The notes under the pieces were generated by a model. It searched no databases. It saw only the letters and a list, made by a program, of their open reading frames with translations, and was not told the origin of the DNA. Of a stretch of 64,000 nucleotides of DNA, positions 29,503-38,815 are shown one piece after another. Both the position numbers and the translations under genes were made by a program. How positions within the stretch are numbered: position 1 is the stretch's first letter; every line of letters starts with the position of its first letter. The stretch comes from [Mycobacterium] stephanolepidis. Its GTDB lineage: Bacteria; Actinomycetota; Actinomycetes; Mycobacteriales; Mycobacteriaceae. The stretch lies in the NCBI RefSeq assembly GCF_002356335.1, contig NZ_AP018165.1, positions 2,976,001 through 3,040,000 on the forward strand, in the 5' to 3' direction.

Positions 29503-30440
29503 CCGGCAGCGCCACCGTCATGTACGACGCGCCCGGCCCAAAGGCCCGGGCGGTCAATCGAGTTATCGCCGTGGCGTTCACCGCGCTGGTGGGCGCCGTC
29601 GGCGCGTGGGTTATCTGGACACTTATCGCCAATGAACAGCTGACCGCCGAAAAGTGGTCACCCTTCATGCATCCCGACACGTGGACCACATACATCCTGC
29701 CCGGGCTGGTGGGCACCATCAGCGCGGCGGCACTGTCGATCATTTTCGCACTGGCCCTCGGCGCGGTGCTCGGCATTGGCCGACTCTCCGAACATCGGGC
29801 GGTGCGCTGGATTTCCAGTGCTCTCGTCGAATTCTTCCGGGCGATCCCAGTCCTCATCTTGATGGTGTTCTCGTACTACCTGTACGGGCAGCAGGCCATT
29901 TTCCCCTCCGAGTACCTGGCGTTTGCCGCCGTGGTAACGGGGCTGTCGCTCTACAACGGCTCGGTCATCGCCGAGATTCTGCGCTCGGGTATTCAGTCGC
30001 TACCGAAGGGGCAGTCCGAGGCCGCGGTCGCGCTGGGCATGCGCAAATCGCAGATGATGCGACTGATCCTGCTCCCCCAGTCGATCGCCGCAATGCTGCC
30101 CGCCTTGATTTCTCAGATGGTCATCGCGCTGAAAGACTCCGCGCTCGGCTATGCGTTCGGATACATCGAGGTGGTGCGTTCGGGCATCCGCTCGGCGTCG
30201 TACTACGGAAACTATCTGCCCGCGCTCGTCGTGGTGGCGATCATCATGATCATCATCAACTTCGCGTTGTCGTCGCTGGCCACCAACATCGAGCGGCAGC
30301 TGCGTGAAGGCCGAAAGAAGAAGAGCCTCTTGGAGGTTCCGCACGCACAGCCCGAGCCCGGATTGGTCACCAAGGATCTGCTGGAGACCCGTGGTGTAGA
30401 TCCCGCTCATCAGGATCTACGCCGGGACTACGGGGAGTAA
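29499..30440 (+). CDS. gluD: Glutamate ABC transporter permease GluD
   Basis: A 313-residue permease partner of GluC. The EAA loop is [26 protein letters not shown] polar N-terminal 25 residues and a C-terminal cytoplasmic tail of about 50 residues (from [13 protein letters not shown]) extend it beyond the core. The ATG overlaps the gluC stop (ATGA, 29499-29502). The TAA stop directly abuts the convergent DUF1348 gene, with no room for a private terminator. Confidence 0.92.
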   Translation: MTGSATVMYDAPGPKARAVNRVIAVAFTALVGAVGAWVIWTLIANEQLTAEKWSPFMHPDTWTTYILPGLVGTISAAALSIIFALALGAVLGIGRLSEHRAVRWISSALVEFFRAIPVLILMVFSYYLYGQQAIFPSEYLAFAAVVTGLSLYNGSVIAEILRSGIQSLPKGQSEAAVALGMRKSQMMRLILLPQSIAAMLPALISQMVIALKDSALGYAFGYIEVVRSGIRSASYYGNYLPALVVVAIIMIIINFALSSLATNIERQLREGRKKKSLLEVPHAQPEPGLVTKDLLETRGVDPAHQDLRRDYGE

Positions 30441-30890
30441 TCACCGGATCGGCAGTGGCAACTCGTCACCGTCCGGACGCGGACCGAAGATGCGACGTTC
30501 TGCCTCAGCCATTGGGGTGTCGTTGATGCTGGCCTCTCGCCGTGACATAAGCCCTTCCGCGGTGAACTCCCACAGCTCGTTGCCGTAGCTGCGCCACCAC
30601 TGCCCGGCCTCGTCGTGCCATTCGTATTGGAAGCGCACCGCCATCCGGTTCTCCCGGAATCCCCACAGCTCCTTGCGCAGCGCGTACCCGTTCTCCCTGG
30701 CCCACTTGCGGGTCAAGAAGGCGACGATTTCAGCATGTCCGGTAATGAACTCGTCGCGGTTTCTCCATACCGAATCCTCGGTGTATGCGGCGGCGACGAT
30801 CTCGGGATCACGTGTGTTCCAGGCATTCTCGGCGGCCCGGACCTTCTGGTGGGCAGATTCGATATCGAACGGCGGCAGCGGTGGACGCAT
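30441..30890 (-). CDS. DUF1348 (SnoaL/NTF2-like) family protein
   Basis: A 149-residue protein of the nuclear-transport-factor-2-like fold. [30 protein letters not shown] is the N-terminal family signature (shown as [18 protein letters not shown]) and [16 protein letters not shown] the second. No catalytic function is established. It is the third gene of a tight minus-strand group behind the VOC and flavin-binding genes, 16 bases from the latter, so probably cotranscribed and controlled by the divergent CGNR regulator. Confidence 0.85.
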   Translation of the reverse strand: MRPPLPPFDIESAHQKVRAAENAWNTRDPEIVAAAYTEDSVWRNRDEFITGHAEIVAFLTRKWARENGYALRKELWGFRENRMAVRFQYEWHDEAGQWWRSYGNELWEFTAEGLMSRREASINDTPMAEAERRIFGPRPDGDELPLPIR

Positions 30891-30906
30891 GATGTGTCTT
30901 TCTTTG

Positions 30907-31794
30907 TCAGAGAGGCGGGTTGGCGGGCGAGGGATCTGCTTCACCCCACCGTAGGGGGCTGGCGTTGACGGTCTCGATGACCTCGTCGACGGTGAAGTCG
31001 ACAGAGCATTGCGCACCGGGGGCGAAGGTGCCCTCATCCCAGTTGAGGCGCGCGGTCCCCGTGAGCTGCAGGGTTGATCCGTTGCGCCAGTTCGGTATCA
31101 GCAGACCGCACCGGGGATCGACGTGCAGGTTCCCCAGCGTCATGAACATCGAATTGCCCAGGTAATCGGGCCACCGCAGCTCGCGTTGTGAGAGCACCCG
31201 CAGGAACCCTGAATTGCCCCCGCGGTGCGATGCGTCGGCATTGCCTTCGCTATCGGCGGTGCCAATGATGAAGGTGTCCGTGGCGAAGATCGTCTGCTGC
31301 TGTGCGTCGTTCAGGGCAGTCGAGTGGCGCGGCTCTCCGAGCAGACCCGGACCGATCCCGGAGACATCGCGTCGCGCGATGTACTTGGGGCAGTTCGAAT
31401 ACACCTGATCGGTGGTGACGATAAGACCACGCCCCGACGGCACGGCGGTGCCGTTGACACGCATCCGGCGCCGGCGCTGCGGCTGCAACGCGATCATGCC
31501 GATCTTGCGCTCCGATTGCAGCGGCTCGGCCAGGGGGTCGCCGGGGCCCGGCACACCGTCAATCGCAATGGTCTGCGCATCGGTGGCATGTGCGAAACCC
31601 GGCGGCCCGACGATCTGGCTCGCCCACATCCGGCCACCGTCATCGCGTGCCGACACGAACACCAGCGGTTGGGCGGCGAGAAAGGCCGCCGCAACCTCCG
31701 GTATCTGCGCCGAAATGATCCGCCCGACTCGAGCAGCGCTGTCGGACTGCCCCATTCGGCGCTGCACGGCAAGCTCGCCGGGGTGGTACGTCAT
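30907..31794 (-). CDS. Pyridoxamine 5'-phosphate oxidase-like flavin-binding protein
   Basis: A 295-residue split-barrel protein. [16 protein letters not shown] starts a typical predicted flavin-nucleotide-binding family; [25 protein letters not shown] and [22 protein letters not shown] are the two barrel halves. It probably uses FMN or F420; the substrate is unknown. The ATG at 31794 is one base beyond the VOC gene stop, so translation is likely coupled. A longer in-frame reading from 31947 is rejected because it overlaps that gene. Confidence 0.82.
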   Translation of the reverse strand: MTYHPGELAVQRRMGQSDSAARVGRIISAQIPEVAAAFLAAQPLVFVSARDDGGRMWASQIVGPPGFAHATDAQTIAIDGVPGPGDPLAEPLQSERKIGMIALQPQRRRRMRVNGTAVPSGRGLIVTTDQVYSNCPKYIARRDVSGIGPGLLGEPRHSTALNDAQQQTIFATDTFIIGTADSEGNADASHRGGNSGFLRVLSQRELRWPDYLGNSMFMTLGNLHVDPRCGLLIPNWRNGSTLQLTGTARLNWDEGTFAPGAQCSVDFTVDEVIETVNASPLRWGEADPSPANPPL

Positions 31795-31795
31795 C

Positions 31796-32257
31796 TCAGA
31801 AGAATCCGCATGTTGGCGCGTCGCCGGCTGGCGCCCCATGCTGGTCGACGCCCGTCGCCGCGAATACCTCGAGGCGAATCCCGTCGGGGTCGGTGAAGAA
31901 GATCCCACCGGAGGATGCGCCCTCCTGGTGCGCCACGACTCCCTCATGCACGAAAATCGTCGAGAGCTCCTTCAAAACCGCCTCCACCTCACGCACCTGC
32001 TGCACCGAATCCACTTGGAATGACAAATGGTGCAAGCCCGGTGTGGCCGCGGAGAATTCCCCGTTGCTTTGCTCCCAGAGGGTAAGCACGGGTCCGTCAT
32101 CAAATCCCAGGAACGCGAACCGCTGCGCACCGTCAGCGCTCACAACGAGCTGTTCGAACCCGAACGCTCGCCGGTAGAACGCGACCGAGCGCTCCAGATC
32201 ACTGACGTTCAATCCGATATGACCGGTGGCCACACGAGGTGCGATGGCAGTGCCCAT
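31796..32257 (-). CDS. VOC family protein (glyoxalase/bleomycin resistance type)
   Basis: A 153-residue protein with paired beta-alpha-beta-beta-beta modules. HIGLNVSDLERSVAFYRRAFGFE begins module one and HHLSFQVDSVQQVREVE module two, and GIFFTDPDGIRLEVF carries the terminal Glu. Metal ligands His13, His76 and Glu near residue 130 are plausible. It may detoxify or rearrange a small molecule. It is the first gene of the group and faces the CGNR regulator across a 143-base region with repeated motifs. Confidence 0.85.
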   Translation of the reverse strand: MGTAIAPRVATGHIGLNVSDLERSVAFYRRAFGFEQLVVSADGAQRFAFLGFDDGPVLTLWEQSNGEFSAATPGLHHLSFQVDSVQQVREVEAVLKELSTIFVHEGVVAHQEGASSGGIFFTDPDGIRLEVFAATGVDQHGAPAGDAPTCGFF

Positions 32258-32270
32258 AAGAAGCCCTCTC

Positions 32271-32354
32271 TAACTGACAAAGTTACTTTATGGGTTAGAA
32301 GCTAAACGCGATGAATCACCCTGTCAACCATCTATCTCATTTTATCGGTTAGAA
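32271..32354. promoter_or_regulatory. Repeated motifs in the VOC/CGNR divergent region
   Basis: TAACT-GACAA-AGTTA forms an inverted repeat at 32271-32285. A 14-base direct repeat, TTTATGGGTTAGAA at 32287-32300 and TTTATCGGTTAGAA at 32341-32354, differs at one base and starts 54 bases apart. These sites lie between the VOC start and the CGNR start and are likely operators for the CGNR protein. Confidence 0.55.
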
Positions 32355-32400
32355 TTCATGCAACACGCTCCACCAGAGAGGAGGCGGATAACCTCAGGCC

Positions 32401-32919
32401 ATGTCCGATCCACGTCCCCATCTCGGCGAACCGCTCGCACTGGACCTGCTGAACACCCGGTGGATGAGCGGCGATGGGCTGCAGGATCTGCTCAGCACTC
32501 TCGGCGGTCTACGAATCTGGTTGCATACCAACAATCTTCACGACCGATGTGCCGCCAACGAGAAGACCCAGGAGTCGTTGCTCTTTGCTCGCGACGCCAT
32601 TTATCGCGCAGTGAAGGATGACCAGGCCGGCGAGGTCAATGCGGTGCTCTCTCACGGTGCGATCCGCCGCTCACTGACTCCTGACGGGCCGGTCGACACC
32701 GCCGAGGTGCCCGAATCGCATTGGCTTCCGGCCTGGCTGGCGGCCGACAACCTGTTGACCCTGCTGTCCGACTCCCCCGACCGGATCAAACAGTGCGCCC
32801 ATCCGCACTGCGTGTTGTTCTTCTATGACACATCCAAGAACGGGGCGCGCCGATGGCATTCCATGGCGACCTGCGGTAACAGGGCGAAGGCGGCACGGCA
32901 TTACGCCAAGAACACCTGA
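32401..32919 (+). CDS. CGNR zinc-finger transcriptional regulator (ABATE domain)
   Basis: A 172-residue protein. The N-terminal ABATE domain begins PHLGEPLALDLLNTRWM. The C-terminal zinc finger has CAHPHCVLFFYDTSKNGARRW followed by MATCGNRAKAARHY, the CGNR element that names the family; Cys, Cys and Cys with His form the site. These proteins are DNA-binding regulators. TAACCT at 32389-32394 lies six bases before the ATG and a stop codon at 32389-32391 excludes an upstream start, so translation is probably leaderless. It likely controls the divergent VOC-flavin-DUF1348 genes. Confidence 0.88.
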   Translation: MSDPRPHLGEPLALDLLNTRWMSGDGLQDLLSTLGGLRIWLHTNNLHDRCAANEKTQESLLFARDAIYRAVKDDQAGEVNAVLSHGAIRRSLTPDGPVDTAEVPESHWLPAWLAADNLLTLLSDSPDRIKQCAHPHCVLFFYDTSKNGARRWHSMATCGNRAKAARHYAKNT

Positions 32920-33013
32920 ATGACCTTCACAGCTGCATCACAGGACCGATTCTTACTCAACTATCACAATCGAGGTATTACGTAACAGGTATCACTTCGT
33001 TACCATAACTCCC

Positions 33014-33397
33014 ATGCGAAACATCGTATTGGCCGTTGGCGTGTCCGCCGTTTTCGGAGCGGCGTGCGCAGGGGCTGCACTCACGGGTGCGCCGGTGGCC
33101 TACGGAGCTCCGTTGAACTTCGATTGCCTGCAGGTCGCGACGCCGGTTGGAATGAATCTCACCTGCGTGAACCCGACTCCGTTCACCATGGACGCGCACT
33201 TCAAGGGGAATTGTGGTCCGCTCCCCATGCTTAATGAGGACACCGAGATCGGGCCATTCAAGACGATCTCCCGCCAGGTCCCGTGCCTGCCGGGTGTGCA
33301 GTCGCCGTCGGCCGAAGCCTCAATGAGCATGAGATCCAACGCGCCTGACGACGGCAACCCACCGCCCGAGGCCCCAGCACGTCCGTTCGGTCTATAA
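33014..33397 (+). CDS. Small secreted protein of unknown function
   Basis: A 127-residue protein. A signal peptide (about residues 1-31, ending PVAYGAP) precedes a mature domain with four cysteines in LNFDCLQV, NLTCVNPT, KGNCGPL and QVPCLPG, which could form two disulfides. The C-terminus is Pro-rich. I do not recognise the family. TACCAT at 33001-33006 lies seven bases before the ATG without a Shine-Dalgarno, so it is probably leaderless. It converges on recX and shares a terminator with it. Confidence 0.6.
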   Translation: MRNIVLAVGVSAVFGAACAGAALTGAPVAYGAPLNFDCLQVATPVGMNLTCVNPTPFTMDAHFKGNCGPLPMLNEDTEIGPFKTISRQVPCLPGVQSPSAEASMSMRSNAPDDGNPPPEAPARPFGL

Positions 33398-33420
33398 GCG
33401 GTCTGCGCGCAGGCCGCTTA
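33395..33420. terminator. Bidirectional terminator containing both stop codons
   Basis: TAAGCGG (33395-33401) and CCGCTTA (33414-33420) pair perfectly, with an inner CTGC/GCAG pair (33403-33406 and 33409-33412) closing a two-base loop after a mismatch. The TAA of the secreted gene begins the left arm, and the recX TAA (read on the minus strand) begins the right arm. Confidence 0.7.
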
Positions 33421-33985
33421 TCCGACGTTGCGTCGGTCCTGTTCGGAAGCAAGGGCGTTCTTCACCACGTCATACGCCATGGATTGGCCGTATCCGCGAC
33501 GCGCCAGCATAGCGACCAATCGCCGAGCGGCCTTGATACCCCCGTCGTCGAGATTTTCTGACCTGAGTTTTTTGGCGACAAGCTGTACCGCACGTGATCG
33601 CTCGGCATCCCCGTCGATCTGCGCAAGGGCCGCGGCCGCATTCTCGGCCGACACTCCCTTGGTCCGAAGCTCCGCAGCCAAGGCGCGCTTGCCTTTTCCT
33701 GCGTAGGTATGCCGCGACTGCACCCATTGGGTGGCAAAGTCAGCGTCATTGATCAGGCCGGCGGTCGCCAATCGTTGCATGATTCGAGTGGAAACCTCAT
33801 CGGGGTACCCGCGCCGAGTGAGCCTTTCGGTCAGCTCGGCGCGGGTACGCGCGCGACTTGTCAACAGGCGAAGGCAATATGACCACGCCTGCTCGTCCCG
33901 CGAGTCAACCGGTTCACGCGTCGGGGCTTCGGGGACCGACGCGACCCGGGCTCGCAGTTCGTCTAGGGATTCCCTGGAAGGAGAA

Positions 33986-35026
<1,041 letters not shown>

Positions 35027-35093
35027 GGTGTTCTCCATTTCGTCTCGGTGTTCGAAGATCGGTCCGATTCGGGTTGCCGATCGGTTGAGGTGG

Positions 35094-35116
35094 ACGCTAA
35101 CCGACCCCACCGACAA
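35094..35116 (-). promoter_or_regulatory. RecA-NDp (PafBC-type) promoter of recA
   Basis: On the minus strand TTGTCGGTG (35116 to 35108), exactly eight bases, then TAGCGT (35099 to 35094) match the motif TTGTCRGTG-N8-TANNNT in full. Transcription would begin near 35087, about 60 bases before the recA ATG. This is the LexA-independent damage promoter known for mycobacterial recA. Confidence 0.88.
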
Positions 35117-35162
35117 GCGATCTACCTGCGCGGATCGTCTCTTCGACTGCAATCAGAGTAAG

Positions 35163-35178
35163 GCGAACATCTGTTCGA
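35163..35178 (-). promoter_or_regulatory. SOS box of recA
   Basis: Read on the minus strand, TCGAAC-AGAT-GTTCGC matches 11 of 12 fixed bases of the mycobacterial LexA operator. It lies about 70 bases upstream of the RecA-NDp promoter and would control a second, upstream promoter. Confidence 0.85.
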
Positions 35179-35216
35179 ATCAAGCAGGCGCGCCGATGCG
35201 GCGTGTCATCGAGTCA

Positions 35217-35411
35217 TCACCACTGATCGCGCGGGACATCGAAATCGGCACATAGCGCCCGCCACACATCCCGCGGCTCTACCCCGTCTTCGACTGCCTG
35301 CGACGCCGTCCGTCCACCGAGGGCGGTCAACACATGATCGACCAGCACCGACGAGCCGTAGACCCCACCGAACCGGCCGATGACAAGCTCATGAAACTCC
35401 GTCAGACGCAC
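35217..35411 (-). CDS. DUF3046 family small protein
   Basis: A 64-residue protein with the family signature MRLTEFHELVIGRFG, then YGSSVLVDHVLTALGGRTA and a C-terminal CADFDVPRDQW. It is helical and cytosolic, with no known function, and it lies directly upstream of recA in many actinobacteria (Rv2738c). The start ATG at 35411 is four bases from the glycosyltransferase stop, so the pair is probably cotranscribed. Confidence 0.88.
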   Translation of the reverse strand: MRLTEFHELVIGRFGGVYGSSVLVDHVLTALGGRTASQAVEDGVEPRDVWRALCADFDVPRDQW

Positions 35412-35415
35412 ACGG

Positions 35416-36573
35416 TCACTTTAGGGCCGCCACCACGTCCTGGCACACCCGTACCGGATCTGCGACGTCCGCGGCGCCGGCAGCGGCCCGGCGAGCAGCC
35501 TCGGTATAGCGCTGCTCACCCAACACCTTGCCGATCGCCGACGTCATAGCCTCGCAGGTCAGCGGCCGCACCAGCTCAGCACTGCCTTGCCGCACAACGC
35601 GATTCGCCAACTCCCATTGGTCACCGCCACCAGGAACAACTACCGCCGGCACCCCGGCCAACAATGCCTTGCTCAGAAAGCCGTGTCCCCCACCGCAAAT
35701 GGCCAAATCAGCACCGGCGAGCAATAGATCCTGACGCGCCAGCCCGGCAACCGCCCACGAGGGCAGGCCCGATGCGGGCGGATCCAGCGCGGACACAACC
35801 ACTCGCGCGCCCGCTGAATCCAAAGCCCGTACAGCCAGTTCGGTCATCCCCTCGGCCCCGGTGAAGGCCGTCGACGGCGCGATCACCACCACCGGGCCCG
35901 TACCCGGCGGCGGCCGCAGCGCAACGTCGGTGGGCTCCCAATGCAAGGGCCCCACTACGACCGCCTCGTGCGGCCAATCGGGACGCGGCACCTCCAGTGC
36001 GGGCAATGTCGCGATCAACCGTCGAACGGGTCCGGGGTCGCGTGCGGGCAATCCGATCTCTACTCGTGCCCACGAGCGCTGCCGCAAACCTTCATCGATC
36101 GACCTCTGCGTCAACCGACGCATCAACCCATCACGCAGCCTGCCGCGCAAACCCTCACCGGGAGCCAGCCCACTTCCCAACGGCGGCAATCCTTTTGACG
36201 GCAGGTACAACGGATGCGGGTTAAGCTCCGCCCACGGCACACCGAGCAACTCGGCGGCCATGCCTCCACAGGCGGTGATCACATCGGAGACGATGAGATC
36301 CGGCGCCAGTTCTCCCAGCTGATCGAGATTGGCCAACGCCATATGGGCTGCCCGCTGATGAATCTTGGCGCCCGCGTCTGCGTCGTCATCGGCAACCCGC
36401 GGCTGCAGTCCCAGAAGCTCTACCGATTCAAGGCCGGCGGCGCGGGCCTGATCGAGCCAGCGTGTTCCCGTCAACAACACAGGGTCGTGCCCGGCCGCCG
36501 CGAATTTCAGGCATAACGCGATGGCAGGAAAGGCATGCCCGGGATCCGGACCGGCGACCACGGCAACACGCAC
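35416..36573 (-). CDS. MGT-type glycosyltransferase (Rv2739c-like)
   Basis: A 385-residue GT-B fold protein. The N-terminal acceptor domain begins MRVAVVAGPDPGHAFPAIAL. The C-terminal sugar-nucleotide domain includes LAICGGGHGFLSKALLAGVPAVVVPGGGDQWELANRV, the conserved donor-binding loop of the UDPGT/macrolide glycosyltransferase superfamily (shown in part). Acceptor and donor are unknown. It diverges from the epoxide-hydrolase array 42 bases away. Confidence 0.85.
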   Translation of the reverse strand: MRVAVVAGPDPGHAFPAIALCLKFAAAGHDPVLLTGTRWLDQARAAGLESVELLGLQPRVADDDADAGAKIHQRAAHMALANLDQLGELAPDLIVSDVITACGGMAAELLGVPWAELNPHPLYLPSKGLPPLGSGLAPGEGLRGRLRDGLMRRLTQRSIDEGLRQRSWARVEIGLPARDPGPVRRLIATLPALEVPRPDWPHEAVVVGPLHWEPTDVALRPPPGTGPVVVIAPSTAFTGAEGMTELAVRALDSAGARVVVSALDPPASGLPSWAVAGLARQDLLLAGADLAICGGGHGFLSKALLAGVPAVVVPGGGDQWELANRVVRQGSAELVRPLTCEAMTSAIGKVLGEQRYTEAARRAAAGAADVADPVRVCQDVVAALK

Positions 36574-36614
36574 CGCCCTACCCTGCCACAGCGATTCGGG
36601 CTAGGTTGAAACGC

Positions 36615-37058
36615 ATGACCGACGCCACGCTGGCTCCGACCACGTTGACTCCAGCCGAGACCGTCACCCGATTCCTGGAATCCCTGCAAACCAAGGACAT
36701 CGACTTCGCAGGATCGGTGCTGGCCGAGGACCTCGTCTATCAGAACGTAGGTCTGCCCACCATCTATGGGCGTCGCGCGACTCTTAAGGTGTTCGAGCCA
36801 CTCACCAGGCCGCAGTTCGGATTCGAAGTGCACATCCACCGCACCACCACCAACGGGAACAGTGTGATGAACGAGCGCCACGACGCCATCGTCATCGGAC
36901 CACTTCGCCTGCAGTTCTGGGTATGCGGCGTCTTCGAGGTGTCGGACGACGGAAAGATCACCTTGTGGCGCGACTACTTCGACATGTTCGACATGTTCAA
37001 GGCCACGGTGCGCGGCCTGGCCGGTATCGCCATCCCCGCACTGCGGCCCGGCTTCTAA
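36615..37058 (+). CDS. ephG: Limonene-1,2-epoxide hydrolase-like protein, A type (copy 1)
   Basis: A 147-residue NTF2-fold epoxide hydrolase, closest by position and length to Rv2740 (EphG). The full catalytic set of the family is visible: Tyr42 and Asn44 in YQN bind water, Arg88 and Asp90 in NERHD and Asp120 in WRDYFD form the Asp-Arg-Asp triad. M. tuberculosis EphG acts on lipid-type epoxides. TAGGTT at 36602-36607 lies seven bases before the ATG and no Shine-Dalgarno is present. A 153-base in-frame extension to 36462 runs into the divergent gene and is rejected. Confidence 0.88.
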   Translation: MTDATLAPTTLTPAETVTRFLESLQTKDIDFAGSVLAEDLVYQNVGLPTIYGRRATLKVFEPLTRPQFGFEVHIHRTTTNGNSVMNERHDAIVIGPLRLQFWVCGVFEVSDDGKITLWRDYFDMFDMFKATVRGLAGIAIPALRPGF

Positions 37059-37110
37059 GTCTGGTTCAGCCCTCTATCCAAAGCCTTCGACAGCCGCTAG
37101 CGTCGGGCGC

Positions 37111-37551
37111 ATGACGGACACTCTCACCACCATCAACCCCACGGAGATCGTGGAAGGCCTCTGGGACGCCATGCGGCTCGGCGATCTGGCGTCCATCGAC
37201 ACCGTCCTGGATGAGAACGTCAGCTGGGAAAATGTCGGCTTGCCTGCGATTCGTGGGCGCTCTTCGGTGATGCGCGCCTTGTCCGGACTCAACCTCCCCG
37301 GCGTCGGTTTCGACGTGAAGATTCATCGGATCACCGCCACCGGCAACACGGTGATGACCGAGCGCACCGACATCCTCATCGTCGGTCGTCTACATGTCGG
37401 ATTCTGGGTCTGCGGGGTGTTCGAAGTGACGCCGCGCGGCACCATCACCCTGTGGCGTGACTACGCGGATGTCCTGAACATCACGGTCGGCTTCGTGCGC
37501 GGCCTACTCGGTATCGCCATTCCCGCATTGCGACCAACTCTGGCGCACTGA
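37111..37551 (+). CDS. Limonene-1,2-epoxide hydrolase-like protein, B type (copy 2)
   Basis: A 146-residue paralogue of copy 1. Asn41, Arg85, Asp87 and Asp117 of the active site are kept, but the first Tyr is replaced by Trp39 (WENVGLPA). That would alter positioning of the attacking water and the shape of the pocket. TAGCGT at 37098-37103 lies seven bases before the ATG (leaderless). Whether it hydrolyses epoxides is uncertain. Confidence 0.82.
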   Translation: MTDTLTTINPTEIVEGLWDAMRLGDLASIDTVLDENVSWENVGLPAIRGRSSVMRALSGLNLPGVGFDVKIHRITATGNTVMTERTDILIVGRLHVGFWVCGVFEVTPRGTITLWRDYADVLNITVGFVRGLLGIAIPALRPTLAH

Positions 37552-37575
37552 GATTATCTAACATAAATTAGTCTC

Positions 37576-38016
37576 ATGGTTACCGCGGGATCGCCCACCA
37601 CACTGGACGCCGGAGCGATTGTCACCCGATTTCTCGAGGCCGTACAGAACGACGACATCGACTTCGCACGAGACGTATTGGACGAGAACATCGTCTATCA
37701 AAATGTCGGCCTCCCCACCATCCGCGGCAAACAGGCCGTTCTTCGATTGTTCGGGGCGCTAGAGAACACGTCATTCGGTTTCGAGGTAGACATTCACCGC
37801 ACCACCACCAACGGCTACACGGTGATGAACGAGCGCCACGACGCCCTGATCTTCGGCCCCCTACGCACACAGTTCTGGGTGTGCGGCGTCTTCGAGGTGA
37901 GTGAGCGCGGCACCATCACCCTGTGGCGCGACTACTTCGACTTCGCGGCGGTATCTCGCGCTTTCCTGCGGGGCCTCGTCGGCATCGTGGTGCCGTCACT
38001 GCGGGCACGGTTCTGA
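37576..38016 (+). CDS. Limonene-1,2-epoxide hydrolase-like protein, A type (copy 3)
   Basis: A 146-residue copy closely related to copy 1, with complete catalytic residues Tyr41, Asn43, Arg87, Asp89 and Asp119. TAAATT at 37564-37569 lies six bases before the ATG in an AT-rich 24-base gap. The gap after copy 2 is short, so read-through is possible as well as a private leaderless promoter. Confidence 0.85.
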   Translation: MVTAGSPTTLDAGAIVTRFLEAVQNDDIDFARDVLDENIVYQNVGLPTIRGKQAVLRLFGALENTSFGFEVDIHRTTTNGYTVMNERHDALIFGPLRTQFWVCGVFEVSERGTITLWRDYFDFAAVSRAFLRGLVGIVVPSLRARF

Positions 38017-38113
38017 AAACCGTCGTACGAATCCGCTGACCGAGCCTGGGGTCACACCCCGATATCTGGCCATGCCCCTTCTCCCGCGCCAGGCCGCTCG
38101 CTAGCGTTGGCTG

Positions 38114-38548
38114 ATGACCGACATTCTGGCAAGAACCGATCCTACTGCCGCCGTCGAAACCCTTTGGGACGCTGCAGGTCTAGGCGATTTGGCAGTACTC
38201 GAGTCCGTCCTCGCCGACGACGTCCGATGGGAGAACGTAGGCCTGCCCGCGGTGCGTGGGCGCAAAGCGGTGCTGCGCGTGCTATCCGCCACGAACTGGC
38301 CCGGCGCAGGATTTGGCGTCAAGATTCACCGAATCACCGCCACCGGAAACACCGTGATGACCGAGCGCACCGACGTGATCATCGTGGGCCCGCTACACAT
38401 CGGATTCTGGGTCGTCGGAGTCACCGAGCACTCGGACGACGGAAAGATCACGCTCTGGCGTGACTACGGCGACGTCCTCAGCGTCACTCTCGGTTTTCTG
38501 CGGGGCCTGCTGGGGATAGTTTTCCCGTCCGTACGTCCACGGCTCTAG
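38114..38548 (+). CDS. Limonene-1,2-epoxide hydrolase-like protein, B type (copy 4)
   Basis: A 144-residue copy closely related to copy 2: Trp39 replaces the catalytic Tyr, while Asn41, Arg85, Asp87 and Asp117 are present. It lacks the Cys of the FWVCGVFE segment (FWVVGVTE here). TAGCGT at 38102-38107 lies six bases before the ATG. Its TAG overlaps the convergent pspN stop in CTAG (38545-38548). Confidence 0.82.
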   Translation: MTDILARTDPTAAVETLWDAAGLGDLAVLESVLADDVRWENVGLPAVRGRKAVLRVLSATNWPGAGFGVKIHRITATGNTVMTERTDVIIVGPLHIGFWVVGVTEHSDDGKITLWRDYGDVLSVTLGFLRGLLGIVFPSVRPRL

Positions 38549-38712
38549 GGCAGCCGGGATTTGTCCGCATCGGTGACCGCGCGGTACAGCAAGACACCGC
38601 CGAGAATCACCAGACCCGCCACCAGCATCGGTACCACGAGCTTGAAGATGGCGCCCACGACCAGAAATGCCAGCCACACGACCAGGAGCACGCCAATGAT
38701 CTTCCACAACAC
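38545..38712 (-). CDS. Small membrane protein at the PspN position
   Basis: A 55-residue protein with two hydrophobic segments (LWKIIGVLLVVWLAFLVVG and LVVPMLVAGLVILGGVLLY) and a short charged tail. The GTG at 38712 has GGTGGG six bases before it; the frame upstream lacks a family-like sequence. It is last in the clgR-pspA-pspM group, where M. tuberculosis has rv2742c (PspN). The homology to PspN is inferred from position and membrane character only. Confidence 0.6.
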   Translation of the reverse strand: MLWKIIGVLLVVWLAFLVVGAIFKLVVPMLVAGLVILGGVLLYRAVTDADKSRLP

Positions 38713-38815
38713 AGGTACCCACCGTTCTCTCGACTCACTGCGATAGAAGCAAGCCTGGCAGGGAGATCGACACCTGAGGAACCCCGGAACTCGAAGATCA
38801 GGGAAAGATCGGGGA

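Larger units (their letters stand above)
36615..38548 (+). repeat. Tandem array of four limonene-epoxide-hydrolase-like genes, A-B-A-B
   Basis: Four genes of 144-147 residues follow one another in the same direction. Copies 1 and 3 share YQNVGLPTI, NERHDA and WRDYFD; copies 2 and 4 share WENVGLPA, TERTD and WRDYAD or WRDYGD. The alternation is what a duplication of a two-gene unit would give. Each gene has a TANNNT element six or seven bases before its ATG, so the repeat unit includes its own leaderless promoter. Confidence 0.8.
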
